Assembly: GCF_023856365.1 (NCBI RefSeq)
Contig: NC_064538.1
Coordinates: 16,036,935 to 16,100,934 of the forward strand
Direction of reading: 5' to 3'
Source: Brienomyrus brachyistius
Lineage: Eukaryota; Chordata; Actinopteri; Osteoglossiformes; Mormyridae
DNA: 64,000 bases
Below are positions 1 through 60,300 of the stretch, in pieces (position 1 is the stretch's first letter; every line of letters starts with the position of its first letter). The notes under the pieces are model-generated. The model was given only the letters and a program-made list of their open reading frames with translations. It searched no databases and had not been told where the DNA came from. A program made the position numbers and the translations under genes.

Positions 1-71
1 CAACACTGTCTGTAGTCAGAAAGGGGCCTCAATTCCTCAAACCACAAATATCCACTCCGTGTTCTTACCAT

Positions 72-77
72 TTTATT
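72..77 (-). promoter_or_regulatory. specc1: Putative poly(A) signal of specc1
   Basis: TTTATT on + reads AATAAA on the minus strand, about 290 nt after the stop codon. Minus-strand DNA just beyond it (about 35-55) is GT-rich (tttgtggttt), as expected of a downstream element. Alternative sites beyond the window edge cannot be excluded. Confidence 0.5.
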
Positions 78-367
78 ATGAGAGGTATAAATAAATAATG
101 GTTTAGTAGCCATAAACGGAGCTAGGAGTTAGAGGAAGCACACAGTTAAGCAAAATAAGCTGAGAGCAGGTGAGATGTGGGTGCCTTGATAGCAGACTCC
201 CACCTCTGACAATGTCACGGTTAAACTCAAACAGCTGCCACCCACCCCAGATGGCGTCTGGATGGACGGAGAGCTGGGAAGGTGGCTCGGAAGGCGGGGG
301 GCAGAGATGGGTGTTACAGTGGGAGGGGGTGAAAGTGCTTGCCGTGCTCGTGCCCTGAATCCTCCCA
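78..367 (-). other. specc1: Probable specc1 3' UTR
   Basis: This is the non-coding sequence between the TGA stop (370-368) and the AATAAA signal. Short open frames on both strands here have no recognisable content. The extent rests only on the poly(A) signal. Confidence 0.5.
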
Positions 368-48303
<47,936 letters not shown>

Positions 48304-48399
48304 GGCTCTGGTGGCTCGAGGCCCACAATCTTCAGGCCCTTACAGAGAGGAGGGAATGCTACGTCAGCTGGGGCATCCAACCAGGGTACAAAGGGATTT

Positions 48400-48560
48400 A
48401 AAAGCTTTATTGTCATTTGTACAACTCCAATGAAACATTTGGTTGAGTACCTCTCTGCAGACAACATATAAGGATGAAGAACAATAAACAGCAATAACAC
48501 AACAGTGAACAATAACATACAATACACATAGAATACATATCCAAAATACATATATACAGG
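48400..48560 (-). mobile_element. LINE-tail-like repeat beside CE1
   Basis: On + it reads aaaagctttattgtcatttg tacaactccaatgaaacatt, the usual fish TTTATTGTCA(N)n..CAACGAAAT repeat in reverse. It starts about 65 bp upstream of the CE1 acceptor. Confidence 0.5.
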
Positions 48561-48999
48561 CAGAGGAACCACCAATGCTCACTTTGTTTTTCCTTACTAT
48601 TTTACCATGCGAAACCAAACCAAAAATATTTTATGAAGCAAAGGGGTGCCAAATGTCAGATTTGCAGGATGAATACTCTAATTAGAAAGTCCTTGCTTTA
48701 AGGTTTGACATTTGACCTATAGGATTTCACTGGGCGGAGACGGCAAGTGGCCACAGTACCACAAATTGCCTTCCTGTACCTGCCAAAAAATGCCACCATG
48801 TCTAGGAGTAGAACATTAGAAAAAAAGCTACTTCCCTAGCGACTTGCTTCCTAAAACAAAACCTTAAGCAAACAGCATCTGAGGCATTGCAGTCATACTG
48901 ATCCAGGTCTGCATTGTGTCACTTGCACGTCAACAGCTTACAGCTCATGGTGCTTCCCCAGGGGTGCTGGATGTGTGCACCATAATGTGAACAATGGTA

Positions 49000-49170
49000 G
49001 TAGCACCACGCAGCAGGAAGGAAGGTGACAATACATTCAAATCCTGTGGCTGGCAGAGTAATCATACAACTGCTGGGCCTTGAGCGAGGTCCTTAACCCT
49101 AACTGTGCCAGGGGCTGACCCTGCGCTCCGTCTCCAAACTCCCTCTCATCGCTATGTGTCTGAAAGGAGA
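49000..49170 (+). mobile_element. SINE-like core fragment
   Basis: caaatcctgtggctggcaga, gtaatcatacaactgctggg, ccttgagcgaggtccttaac, cctaactgtgccaggggctg: the recurrent fish SINE segment with a GGGCCxTTGAGCAAGGxxCTTAACCC core. The head is only partly preserved. Confidence 0.6.
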
Positions 49171-52045
49171 GTGACATGGGATATGTAATATTTTCTGTAC
49201 CCATGCTTATAGTATATAAATGATTGATAACAAAAGCATCTGTATATGTGTATGTTAACTGGCAGCCTGTCCTGACCCAACGGGTGAAGTGGGCAGCCCC
49301 AGCCGAAGCAAAAGAGCGAACACCACAGCAATTAAGCTATAAAAAAGGGCCCCCTGACAGTGCTTCTAAATACGGCCCTTTGATTCATTTTATGATCTTC
49401 CCTTTCGAATGGTGTCAGCAGCCCCGCTGCAGTCTCTCACTGTACCACAAGGCCTTTTGATTCTGAGGTGGATATAATTCTGATGGATTTGCTGTAATCC
49501 ACTCATTTCCAGGCCACCCAGAAATCACCTTTTAGTAAGATCCCCATTATTCCCAGATTCCTCCTGTGATCACTCTCATACAAATTGCATTGTGAAATTA
49601 CAACAATAGTGTTTATCGGGGAGTTGGAGGACCTTACAGAGCCACTGATAAGTTCAATTATAGTCAAGCCAGGGTAATGAACAGCAGCAGATGCATTTTG
49701 GAGAAAAAGCTAACAGTTGACTAGTAACAGACCAAAAACAACCAAGCCAAGCCTCTGGTAATAAGGCCTTAGAGGAAATGTCATAGTAAAGCAGCAATAA
49801 ATAAACCTGCAATTAGAAAGAGTTCAAAGGTTGTTATCTGATTAACAAACACAGCAAGTACTGTGCAAGAGTAATAACGTGATCCTGCTTAAGAATCAGG
49901 AGTAACAGCGCTTTTTTCATGTATGTACAAATAGACCGTACACAGGGCACAACCCCCGCATAGGCCTGCAATTGCGATTTCAGACAATGACGAGGCCAGC
50001 AGATGAAAACAGATTAGCATCACAGGTACAGCTCTTCACTTCTGCTTCTGCCTATGGAACCGACACTGTGACACAACTGACCTGTGACTGCTATACAGAA
50101 GTTCACGAGGGTGAAAAAGTGAAAATTTGCATTAAGACTCAGAAAACTGACAAAACAACTGCAAATGCTTTCTCTTAGAATGTCAGTGACTAAATTTCTT
50201 GTGCTTTGCACCATCAGCCCAAATGGCCATCCAGTAATAACTATAAAACTTACAGCACCTAGAGATCCAGAACAGAGAGCCATCCACCTCCAACAGAGTG
50301 GCAAGAGCTCCAAACAGTTGAGTATAAAGAGTCACAGTCATAGAGTACTCAACTGATTGTTTAAAGCAAAATCTTGTTCTAGATTTTTACTTTTTGGGCC
50401 TCAAATGTTCACTTCTGGGCAGGCACCACAAGGCCTGCAGGCCTGGGCATTGGGAAAGCATCCCAAACTAGACTATAAGATGCAGGAGATGTTGTGACTG
50501 GGTCATTGACCACAGCGCACTGTGAGGGTGAAATGGGTGTTCCAGTGGCACCTGGCTATAATCACTCTATAGCTATTGCCAAAATCCATCAATCGATTTC
50601 GGAAATTCCTCATAGCCAATAAGACTAACATTCACTTTATATTCTGTATACAGCCTAATATGTCATTCTACTGTATAAAGACATTAATTTGCATCCTTAC
50701 AGAAGTATAATGTAAAGGTGAAGTTCTACATTGCTTTAGCTTTGTGGGATTTTGTGGGATTTAATGGTCATAAAAGGCTTCTTTAAGTAGTTCCTGCTGC
50801 AGAAATAGAATGCAGCGCTCTGTACTGAGAGAATGGGCTGGACATTTAAAATGGGCACATCCAGCGGCCGTCTCCTTAATTACAGGGTTCCCGCCTCTTA
50901 ATTATATTGCACACATTCCTTTAAGCAAAAAATACAATGAAGTCTCTCAGTCTTTTCCACAAAAAGCTGCATTACCCTGACTTTAAAGCAAAATATGATA
51001 ACAAAATCCAAGTCCAGCTACAAAGAATCTTCAAAATAGTGCACACAGTCCAGCAATCTCCAGCGACCTTTTATAATTCCGGCATTCTGAGGAGCGTATG
51101 ATTCCAAATGAAGGTTAAAAATCCATTTGAGCAGCCAGCATGGCATTTTCATGTCAGTATGCACACAGCAGATAAGAATAAAAGTTGCATGGGCTAACGG
51201 CAGAATCAGGCTCCCAGCATACCTGCCTCCAGCTTCACAAATACCAAAAACAGGGTCCCATGGCTTATAAAGTTAGGTAAAAGAATATGCATGTATTTTT
51301 CACAATGATGACATTTGAAAGGTTACTTAATTGACTTTCAATGTTTAATTTTTAACCAGAAAAAGCATGAAATAAACCCTGTCACTAAAAGATACACTGC
51401 TGTCATTTTAAGCAGAATGCCTAAGTTATCTTCAGTCACACATGGATGCTTCCTGTTAAAAATCCATAGCCAACATAAAAGCAAGGTTAATTCCACAAAC
51501 TTACTGCAATCTGACATCTTCCTTCTTGGCTGAAACCTCAGAAGGCAATATCAGCAAGGGCTACCTTATTGCTTTAGGGTGCCGCCATCATTGAACAGGG
51601 CACGGAGGAAATGCCTCTGTTATTTATCATGGCATAAGCGACCAGCCAGCTAGCTGGTGGCCTTGCAGGATGCATCTGTGTGATGCAACAGAACGCCCGG
51701 GCTGGGATGTGCTTGGCAGCAAGCGGCCAAGGCGAGGCCGTGCGCAGACAGCAGTGCTGCCCCTAACCCAGCTTATTTCCGTGGCCTCAGCGGCCAGCAG
51801 AAAATAGAAAATAGAAGTGGCTTTTTTTCCCCAAAATGACTCACTGGCCTTCCTTCCCGTTGACATCCTCCACAGTGCACACAACCTGCAAACATGCAAA
51901 TCAGAATGCTCTCACTCACTCCATCTGCAAAGTCACAAAGATATTACTAGCGAAGATTAACCTATTCGATGCCCACTACTTAAATAAGCTAATCAAACAT
52001 CTATTACTGCCTGTCTGGTTCTGAAATGGGGTTTATAGCAGACGG

Positions 52046-52145
52046 TTTGTTTTTGTGTGCTTTTGGAACTATTTGATGGACCTTTGTAGGACTGAATTTA
52101 AAGATCCAAGAGAAGTCCAAAAAAAAGACCAAGACCAAGCTGAAG
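52046..52145 (+). repeat. Dispersed repeat, copy 1
   Basis: It shares gtgtgcttttggaactattt, the middle ctgaatttaaagat, and agagaagtccaaaaaa / gaccaagaccaa with 55603-55712, same orientation. Copy 1 has a shorter middle. The family is not recognised. Confidence 0.75.
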
Positions 52146-53989
52146 ACTCCCTTCTGCTGATAAGCATCTGCTCTGCTACTGCATCATATTCTTCCAGCTA
52201 TGTCCAGCATGCTTAAAAATGGCCCCTTCCTAATTCCTCACATGCTACTATACACTGAACAGCATTCTATTCTATTCTGAAATTCAATGAATTTAGTAAG
52301 TCTGCCAGGCTGTCAAGCAGGGACCCCCACTGCCACCCTATTGCTCATGTCCCCATGACACAAATTCCCTATTAGACCGAAAAACGGCTTTGCAGAAGGC
52401 AGAATTGGGTGCTGTGTGCAGGACCTTGCCAGAAAGGGGAACTGCGAATGCAATCAAGAGCTGCTGCCCTGTTCTGACTCTTCTTGGAAGGACAGCTGAA
52501 AAATGAGAAATAAAGAAGGGTAGAAGGCATTTGGAAGAATCATTTACTTCTACTACTATTCTACTACTTCTTCCTTCCAGCCCTCACTCGCTGGACCATT
52601 AAACTGCACATACTTATGGCATATGGCTGTTTTTTGCATCGTCTGTTCACTCGAAATCTACCGCTTGCTAAGAGCAAGAATTGAAGAAAGGTCCCACAGC
52701 CACAACCCAGCCAGCAGCCAGCTGTGACACAAAAGGGAAGTGTAGACCAAGTGCTTGAAAACAAGTCTGATCTTCCCATTTAAGAAACTCGGGTCAAAAC
52801 CTAAGAAATATAATACTATATAAAACGAGAGGAGAGACACACTCAAAAAGCATGTAGGCATGATTAGAAGTTTGATTTACTCTGGTCAGCCATATAAGGA
52901 AACTTGGGATGGCCAGCCACCTCACCCACATACCGCACAGACTCTGCTTTCCAATCGTCTCCATCCAGCTTGATGCTATAACCGCGCATATTCAGTGGGG
53001 GAATGCAACCCTGCCTCAGGTTCATAAACGCCACCTATAGGGCTCATGCCACCTTAGACTGATAGTTGCCACATATGCCTTTGTATTACTGCTTCTGTTC
53101 AGTAACACCCTGCCTGTCTCTGGCAAATGAGCCACTGCCCAAACGGTAAGTTGCACAAAACCTGAAGGTGAGCAGTCAGATAAATGAACTGCCGTCCCCT
53201 TATTTCAGATGTGGAGCCAAATATGCTTCATGGAGTATTGATCTTGTTTTTTAATACGCTAGCATTTCTGCTACCATCTGCCAGCGTTTCCCCATCAATG
53301 CGAAAAAAAACAAACTACTGGAAATTTCCTCATTCTGCAAAAATGTACTTTGCCCTTAAAGAGAAAAGGAAGTGTGAGTCAATCATGATCACACATCACT
53401 TAAAACTCACCGAAGTTTTCTTTTATAAGTAGAACATAATCCGACAGTGATATCACAGCTTGGAGTAAGCCAAACACTGGTTACACTGAAAGAAATCATA
53501 CTATGGATGTGTTTTATTTTTGCAGTATTTTAACATTATGTTCCCTTTAATCCTTGAGGCATCTTTTATGAACACACATACATACATATGTATTCGTGCT
53601 TACTGTAGAACGGACATGCCTAAGGGTATATTTAAATCGATACACTAAACGAAAACACCCTCCATCTAAAGCCATAAACTACCAACCCTATATTTGAACA
53701 GATTTTCTAATCAGTGTAGAGAGCGCCCAACAAAATGCCAGGCCTCAATGGGCCAAGTTGATAGCATCAGGGGCTGGGTACAGGGCACTGTACCCAGAAA
53801 GTAAACACAACACTGTTCAAGTTTGAGTCACAAGGCTAAAATACAAATTAACTATTTGTGGTTTAGAAGTATTGCTTACAGTAGGTGAATCCACCAAAAC
53901 ATTAATTCGTTCACTGTACACCCCACTGTACAATATGATTTACTTACTGAATTCCATACTTTCTTGGACATTCTTTACACTTTTGCTAT

Positions 53990-54125
53990 TTATTGTTATT
54001 TGTCGTTAATGTCTATTCATGTGTAATGTCTTACAGAGTGAGTATAGTCTAAACGTCTGTGTGTTGTGCTACTGTAAACCAGCAGTTTCCTTCGGGGATT
54101 AATAAAATGTCTATCTATCCATCTA
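53990..54125 (+). mobile_element. LINE 3'-tail fragment
   Basis: It ends tttccttcggggattaataa / aatgtctatctatccatct, the standard fish LINE tail with a TCTA microsatellite. No coding part was seen. Confidence 0.6.
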
Positions 54126-55602
54126 ACCAATGTGTGTATCACTACCAGGCAAAGCATTACAAATTATTCTCGTTGTTCTCATAGAAGTAAAAATGGTGCT
54201 TCCCCACCCAGAAAGAAATTACACAAACAGGACACTGAAAAGGTACAATGAGTCAGTCTCAGTCTGACTCCTACACGTCCTGAACCTGAGTCATATGGAA
54301 GTTTTCACAAACACTGGACCTTAGAGCTGTCCTCTTTTTCCACTCTCAGTGCTTAGGCTTTCCCACTGGTAAAGAAGCAATCAGCCATGTAGGGGTCCCT
54401 GTGGGGCCGCACATTCTCCCAGAAGCTCCTGTTGCAATAGCTCTAGAGCCCTGTACTAATGCCGCTTTCAATTTTCACTTCCTGTACGGGTCAGCTGGGA
54501 ACCGTTTTTCATATTGGATTCAATCTGCTATGGAATCTTCCTCAGGCTAGATTTTAAACGAATGTCTCCCAAAAAGAGAGAATGTGATACAAATCTGCCA
54601 TGCTCGTGTTGCTGAGTGAAGAAAATGGCATGAAATGACAGTGAATGGATAGGAACACTGACCACTAGTGACAGATCCTGCACAGAAAACTCCACATACT
54701 GAAACTCATGATGCTAAATCCCCACACAAAAATAAGGATAAGCAGCAAGTTTCCAAGCAACTGTCCCTCAATGTATAGCAGTGTGCCCTGGAATGCAATC
54801 CAGGCCTTGTCTTTGTGCCCTGTGCTTCCTGAGATAAACTCCAGGCTAATTCAATAACAATTAGAAGGTATCCAGATGGAGGAGTGGATTAATAGTACTA
54901 CAACAGCTACAACTTGTACTGCTTATACATTAAACAACAACAAACAGTAATAATATGTTATTGATCAGCATATATACAGCACAGGCATGGAGCCAAAAAC
55001 ATAATATCTATGATAAGCCATAAGGCCAGTCACAGACTGTAAAGCCCCACATAACCATGTAGCTACACCCCCATTTGAAAACACAACCAAGTCCACACCT
55101 TCTTCAAGTGAAAGTATAACTAACACATTATCATAGCCCAGCATATGCATGCATGGAACCAGGAGAGAACTAGGTGGACCATTTTCGAGAGGAAGATTGA
55201 TAGAGACTGTTGGCATTCTCTGAGCACTGAAGCGGTTCAAAGAGTGCCAAAAAAAACCATTATCTGGGCAAAGCAAGCAAGGCGTGGCTTAAAGTCAACA
55301 TTCACAGAGAAGTTTGCTATCGTGTTTACTCCATGCCTGAGGCAAACTATGCACTTCAACTAGCCCGCCACAACAGTCATGCATAATCGTGTAGACAGGA
55401 AGGAGATTAACTCTGACCATCATGAAAGAGGTAACATAAGGACAACTGACAGGTTCACTGTAGAGGAAAGAGATGGTATTTGTGGAGGAAGACAGGGATC
55501 CCCAATGTGACCATTTCATTCTGACATTTATTTCTTAGGAAGACAGGTAGAATTATTGTATGATGGAGGATGGACACAATATTTTTGGTCATATGATATT
55601 TA

Positions 55603-55712
55603 CCGTGTGTGCTTTTGGAGCTATTTGGTAGAGAACCAGCAAATTGTGGAACTGAGTTTAAAGATGTTATGCAAGAGAAGTCCAAAAAAAGACCAAGACC
55701 AAAATGAAAGAG
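55603..55712 (+). repeat. Dispersed repeat, copy 2
   Basis: This is the partner of 52046-52145. It includes tgtgcttttggagctatttg and gcaagagaagtccaaaaaaa followed by gaccaagaccaaaatg. It leads directly into the decayed LINE region, so both copies may be pieces of the same retroelement. Confidence 0.75.
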
Positions 55713-55799
55713 CCAAAACAATTTAACTCAATTTAACAGAATATCAGAATATCAGAAAAGACTCTTACAAGCACTAAATTATGAATTACAGAAAACTGA

Positions 55800-56360
55800 A
55801 ATGAAGGAACAAAATAGCAAATGCAACAGCACAGTCAAAGAAGAAGAAACTAGTCATCTAGTCACAAGATTAATAAGAAGTTCTGAAATTTCAGTGGGTG
55901 TGCTGAAAGACATGAGAGGGCACAAAACGACTGGCAGGACAAAGATCATGAAAACATGGAGGGAATACATAGGAATACCAAGCACACAATAATCAAGGTA
56001 AATCTAAAGAGGGTAGACACCTTCACTAATGTACGAGAAGCTTAGATTAGCCTGGGGATCACTGCTGAAAGGTAAGGTCATCGTCCCACGTGAAACAGAC
56101 CATACAAGTAACTGAAATCAACATTACCAAATGAAGTAGGCCTGACAGTTTCCCTCATACCACATGCCAATAAGACTATGTGAAAGATCATTAAATGTAT
56201 GTTAGAGGCCTAAATAGAAGGAGAATTTACAGGTGTACAAGCTGACTTCAGGAAAGACCAAGGAATGAGAGACAACATTGCCAATGCAAAATGGATACCT
56301 TGAACGAGGCTGACTTATGCCCTGCTTGTGTGTTTTTACTATGAATTACCAAAACCTATG
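55800..56360 (+). mobile_element. Decayed RTE/BovB-like LINE reverse-transcriptase region
   Basis: Short + strand frames read KTWREYIG near 55960 and FRKDQGMRDNIANAKW near 56240, which resemble the KWREYFE and GFRKGRGTRDQIANIRW motifs of RTE-type LINE reverse transcriptases. Stops and frameshifts occur throughout. Clade assignment from such fragments is tentative. Confidence 0.5.
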
Positions 56361-56699
56361 TATCACGTCAGATGTCTGTGAAGCCAAGTGACTGGTTTAT
56401 GAAGAAGCAATGGCCAAGAGGAAGAGATTTCAGGAGCACAAAGAGCTTCTCTAACACCCAGAAATACCAGAGCATGACAGCCTGAAACTGGGGGATAACA
56501 GAAAGGCGAGTTAAGTGGGTGCAAAAAAACATATTCCAAGATACACCCAAGACAAAGCATACAGCTTACAAGGTGCAGATTTCAGCTCACTTAATGCCCA
56601 CCCACAAAAAAATAAGCATTATAAAATGAAGCTTTTTATTGGAATGTGTTATTTAACTTTTGTTTTGCATATCCCATCTTGCTCTCTTTTTTTAAGACA

Positions 56700-56890
56700 T
56701 ACATACACATTTGGAGGTGAGAGCGAAGCTTGGGGTGCAAGCACATGGTCAGCCACTTATCCAGAATCCCCGGAACATTTTTTGGTGGCTAAGGGCCTTG
56801 CTGAAGGGTCCAGTGGAGATGTAGCTACTCCATTAAACAACGGATTTGAACCGATAACCCTCTTTTCACAGGCACAAAGGCCTTAACCTG
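56700..56890 (-). mobile_element. Reversed SINE fragment
   Basis: On the minus strand a box-B-like segment (gttatcggttcaaatccgtt) follows the head, then gggtcttgc-like core pieces (ggcccttagccacc form). The head is partly preserved (about 56885). It differs from the GGGCGGCACGG family. Confidence 0.5.
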
Positions 56891-57230
56891 CTTAGACACC
56901 CCTATTTTCCATCTTTTTCTTTGGCACCACAATTTGTTCAATAAACCTAATGCTTTGATTCACATTTCTCAGATTCCACGTGGTAGACCATCTCACAGTA
57001 GGTCCAGCTGTCTCTGAAATGAGATATTTTGCAGCTTCCACTGTAGGATATTCAAGTTTCCAATTTATCTTAGGACAGTTTGAAATATGTTTACCAGGCA
57101 AGTTCGTCTTCTCCCAAGCTTTACTCATCACATCAACATAAAAACTGAATTTCTCATTTGATTGAGTAGCTTAATTTCCATGATGTCTATTTCTATAGTA
57201 GCAATTTTCAGAGAATAATATGTCAGAAAT

Positions 57231-57335
57231 AAGGTGGTGCAGCAGGTGCTACTGTTGCCACCTCTGCCTTGTGCCCTGAGGTTCCTAGGATAGGCTCCAG
57301 AGTACCGGGGAAGGAGTTGGACGATGGATAGATGG
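57231..57335 (+). mobile_element. Internally deleted SINE
   Basis: A head remnant (aggtggtgcagcaggtgcta ctgttgcc) is joined directly to a tail (ccttgtgccctgaggttcct, aggataggctccagag, gacgatggatagatgg). The middle 150 bp or so of the family is absent. Confidence 0.7.
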
Positions 57336-60300
57336 AAATTTAAAAAAGCTATAAAACTTTTCAGTAACCTCTAAATATTTGGTGTTTCACCAAAGAAATA
57401 AAAAACATAGCTTTAGAGAAGTGAAATTTTCCAGTGGAACTTCATAAAAGAATGAACCCAACTCCATTTCAGAGTATTAAACAGCCTGCAGGGAGAGAAG
57501 TGCTTTGAAGCCACTCAGCTATGATCAGCACTTTCAGATCAATGTGTTGAAGAACTCTTTGCACTTCCTGATGTTGTCTAACCACTGATCTAACAGAGAT
57601 AATTTCCTATTAGGAATGTAACAGAGACCATACATCTCTGTGATATGCCGATGATGTGAAATGCCTTGGTTCTGTACATTCGTTGTGGTTTTCTTTTCAG
57701 TCTCCTGACAGCCCTTCTTCAGAAACGTTCTCAAGAGGCTTGATTTCCTGTTACTTGATAAAAAGTTTATCTGAAAAACATTACCCGCCTACCCAAAGTC
57801 AAATGGTAGTGGATACTTTTTGTTGTGAACACGGCAAGCCATGTGATGTCTAAAGAAATGCTGCTCACATCTGATGTTGCCAGACTTCCACAGGAACGGA
57901 GCAGGTTCTACATGTTACTTCTGTTACTACAAACGGATGCTCCAGAAGGACATATGGAATAAAAGTACACAATGTTCTTTCTAGTTGAACTCGCATAACT
58001 GTAAAAACACATTTCCCTTTGTGGATACTGGGCTCAGGTGCTCTCACAACGGTTATTTGAAGTTCATGGGTGTTGGTTCTACCTTTGGCAGGTGGAAAAT
58101 AGAACTGTCACAGCTGAATGACTCTGCATTGGTTATGAACAAACAGTTACTGGCATATTTACCAAACCCAGGTGGTTCTCTTAAAGAAATCCTTAAACTT
58201 GTTTTTCTTAAAAGAAGCAGAATTATTGTGTGACACATACAAACGACAATATGACCTACTGTTGTGTGAAAGCCTTTAATTACAACCTTTTTTCATTTAT
58301 GAGAACTGCTTAGAGGGAAATTTTAAATATTCTATATTCAAACATCATGAAATAATGTGTAATGTTTAATGTGAGTGTTTGCCTGTTTAAAAGTACCTAA
58401 CTCCTCTCTTGCAGCGCAGTCTGATTAATTTCACAACTCAAGCAGCTGAAGTCATTGAGATAACATCAGACAATTCAGCAAACTGTATTTTGCAAGCTTT
58501 CTCTGGTACGCCACGTGACTTTCCAATTGTATATAAAAGCAGAGCTTCCATACATATTCCATTGCACATTCCCTTCTATGCTTGTATACACTCAGGACAG
58601 GTGTTTGTCTGCTACTCTTGTAGACTCTACCATACTACACTCCGTTATCTCTTAAAATCTGGCAACTCTGTATAATCAGATCCTCATCAGTTTTAACAGA
58701 GTACACAATGACTGTTTTGTGCTGCACCCAAGAAAGCAAATGTGACCTATGTAAGACAAAGTCTAAATCACTTAATTTCAAAGTTTACAGTAAATTTTCA
58801 GATAACAATATAGCACCATACAGCACATCTCTATAACCAGTATGGCATACAAACACATATAAGGTGAGTTATCTACAAAGCCAATGACTATTGTTTCCAG
58901 CTAATGGGAACTGACAGGACTTCGACCTGGGGCACAAGGGAAGCAGACTCACTCATGCTGTGTGAGCTCTGTAACAACACTGCCACTAAGAAGCATGTGA
59001 AGGATTCATGTAAAGACACAGAATGATAGATGGCCAAGGCAGGTCAAACCAAAGAGGACCTACTCTTGAACGTTTCACTGGACACTGGATAGATGTCTTG
59101 GCACAGAATTACAAAAAAAGACTATTCTGAGACTAACCAAATCTCAACCAAGCAGAGAGCATAAAGGTGTGTTCTGACTTTTTTCCAAATTGCTAGAACA
59201 TAGAATAAGGCGTGACACCTTCGCTCAATGGCTGCCAGCTCCATAATGCTCCTGGCTAGCACAGAGCCTTAGAAATTATGAGGTTTCTACTCACTGCAAG
59301 CAACAAGTAGAAGACCATGGCTCTCTGTGGGATTCACAGTATACACAGTAGCTCACCTGCTGTGCTTCCTGAATTACATGCTGCTTGCATTTCTGCTGCA
59401 CTGGTGTCATCTCCATTACTAGGTAGCATATGTGCCAAAGGGCTTTGGCATCAGTTGTGGCACATCAGGTATCCCACATCTCCAACCTGATGCTCTCCTT
59501 ATTAACCTGCATTCTATCTGGCTCACACAACACTCTCAGTCATACACCCAGAGCCCAACAGTGTGGCCACACTCCAGTTAATCACGTGGTGTTTTTTTCT
59601 GAATGAAGCCTGATTCAGTAAGGACTTTAAAGAAGTGGTGGCAATTACTGGACAGAATAAGGGTAATATTCCCCGTTGCCATGGCTAGAATGCCTCGTAT
59701 TATTCTCTCAGATGAGACACATAATCATGCCCCTGTATAACTAACTGGCAATCTGCCCTGCACTAGGCACGTGGCAAGCATTTTGGCACCACACAGCTAG
59801 GTGGACATAATGAGCTGCTTTACCATCCAGGAATAAAAGGTTGCAAATAAAAACACATGTGTATCAAATATCATTCATCTCTGTGGAACACTAAACACAC
59901 TGCAAACCACAAAAGTACAAAGTTTATCCCTTAGTACCAAGGCTATTTCTTAATTAGTCATTTGATTACAAACCACATTATTAAAACAGTGAAAACAAGC
60001 TCTTCATTACATATTTATCAGACACGAGCTAAAAAGCCAAGATTAAATGCTATGCAGATAGGAATGCTGTGGTGATGCAGGGAACACGTGGCAGTCTGCA
60101 GTGAAATGAATTCCAGTGGTGCCTCACTGGGGTTGGGTGGAGAACACACTCCAGATACATCTGGGGAAAGGTAACACCACTCTTTTATGCTTGTTCTCTA
60201 CGTCACGCATTGTCATACAGGGAATCGCGTAGAATCACCCAGGATTTCAACAACTAAGTCCCTCCCTCTCACAGACACATACCACATATACGCACACAGA

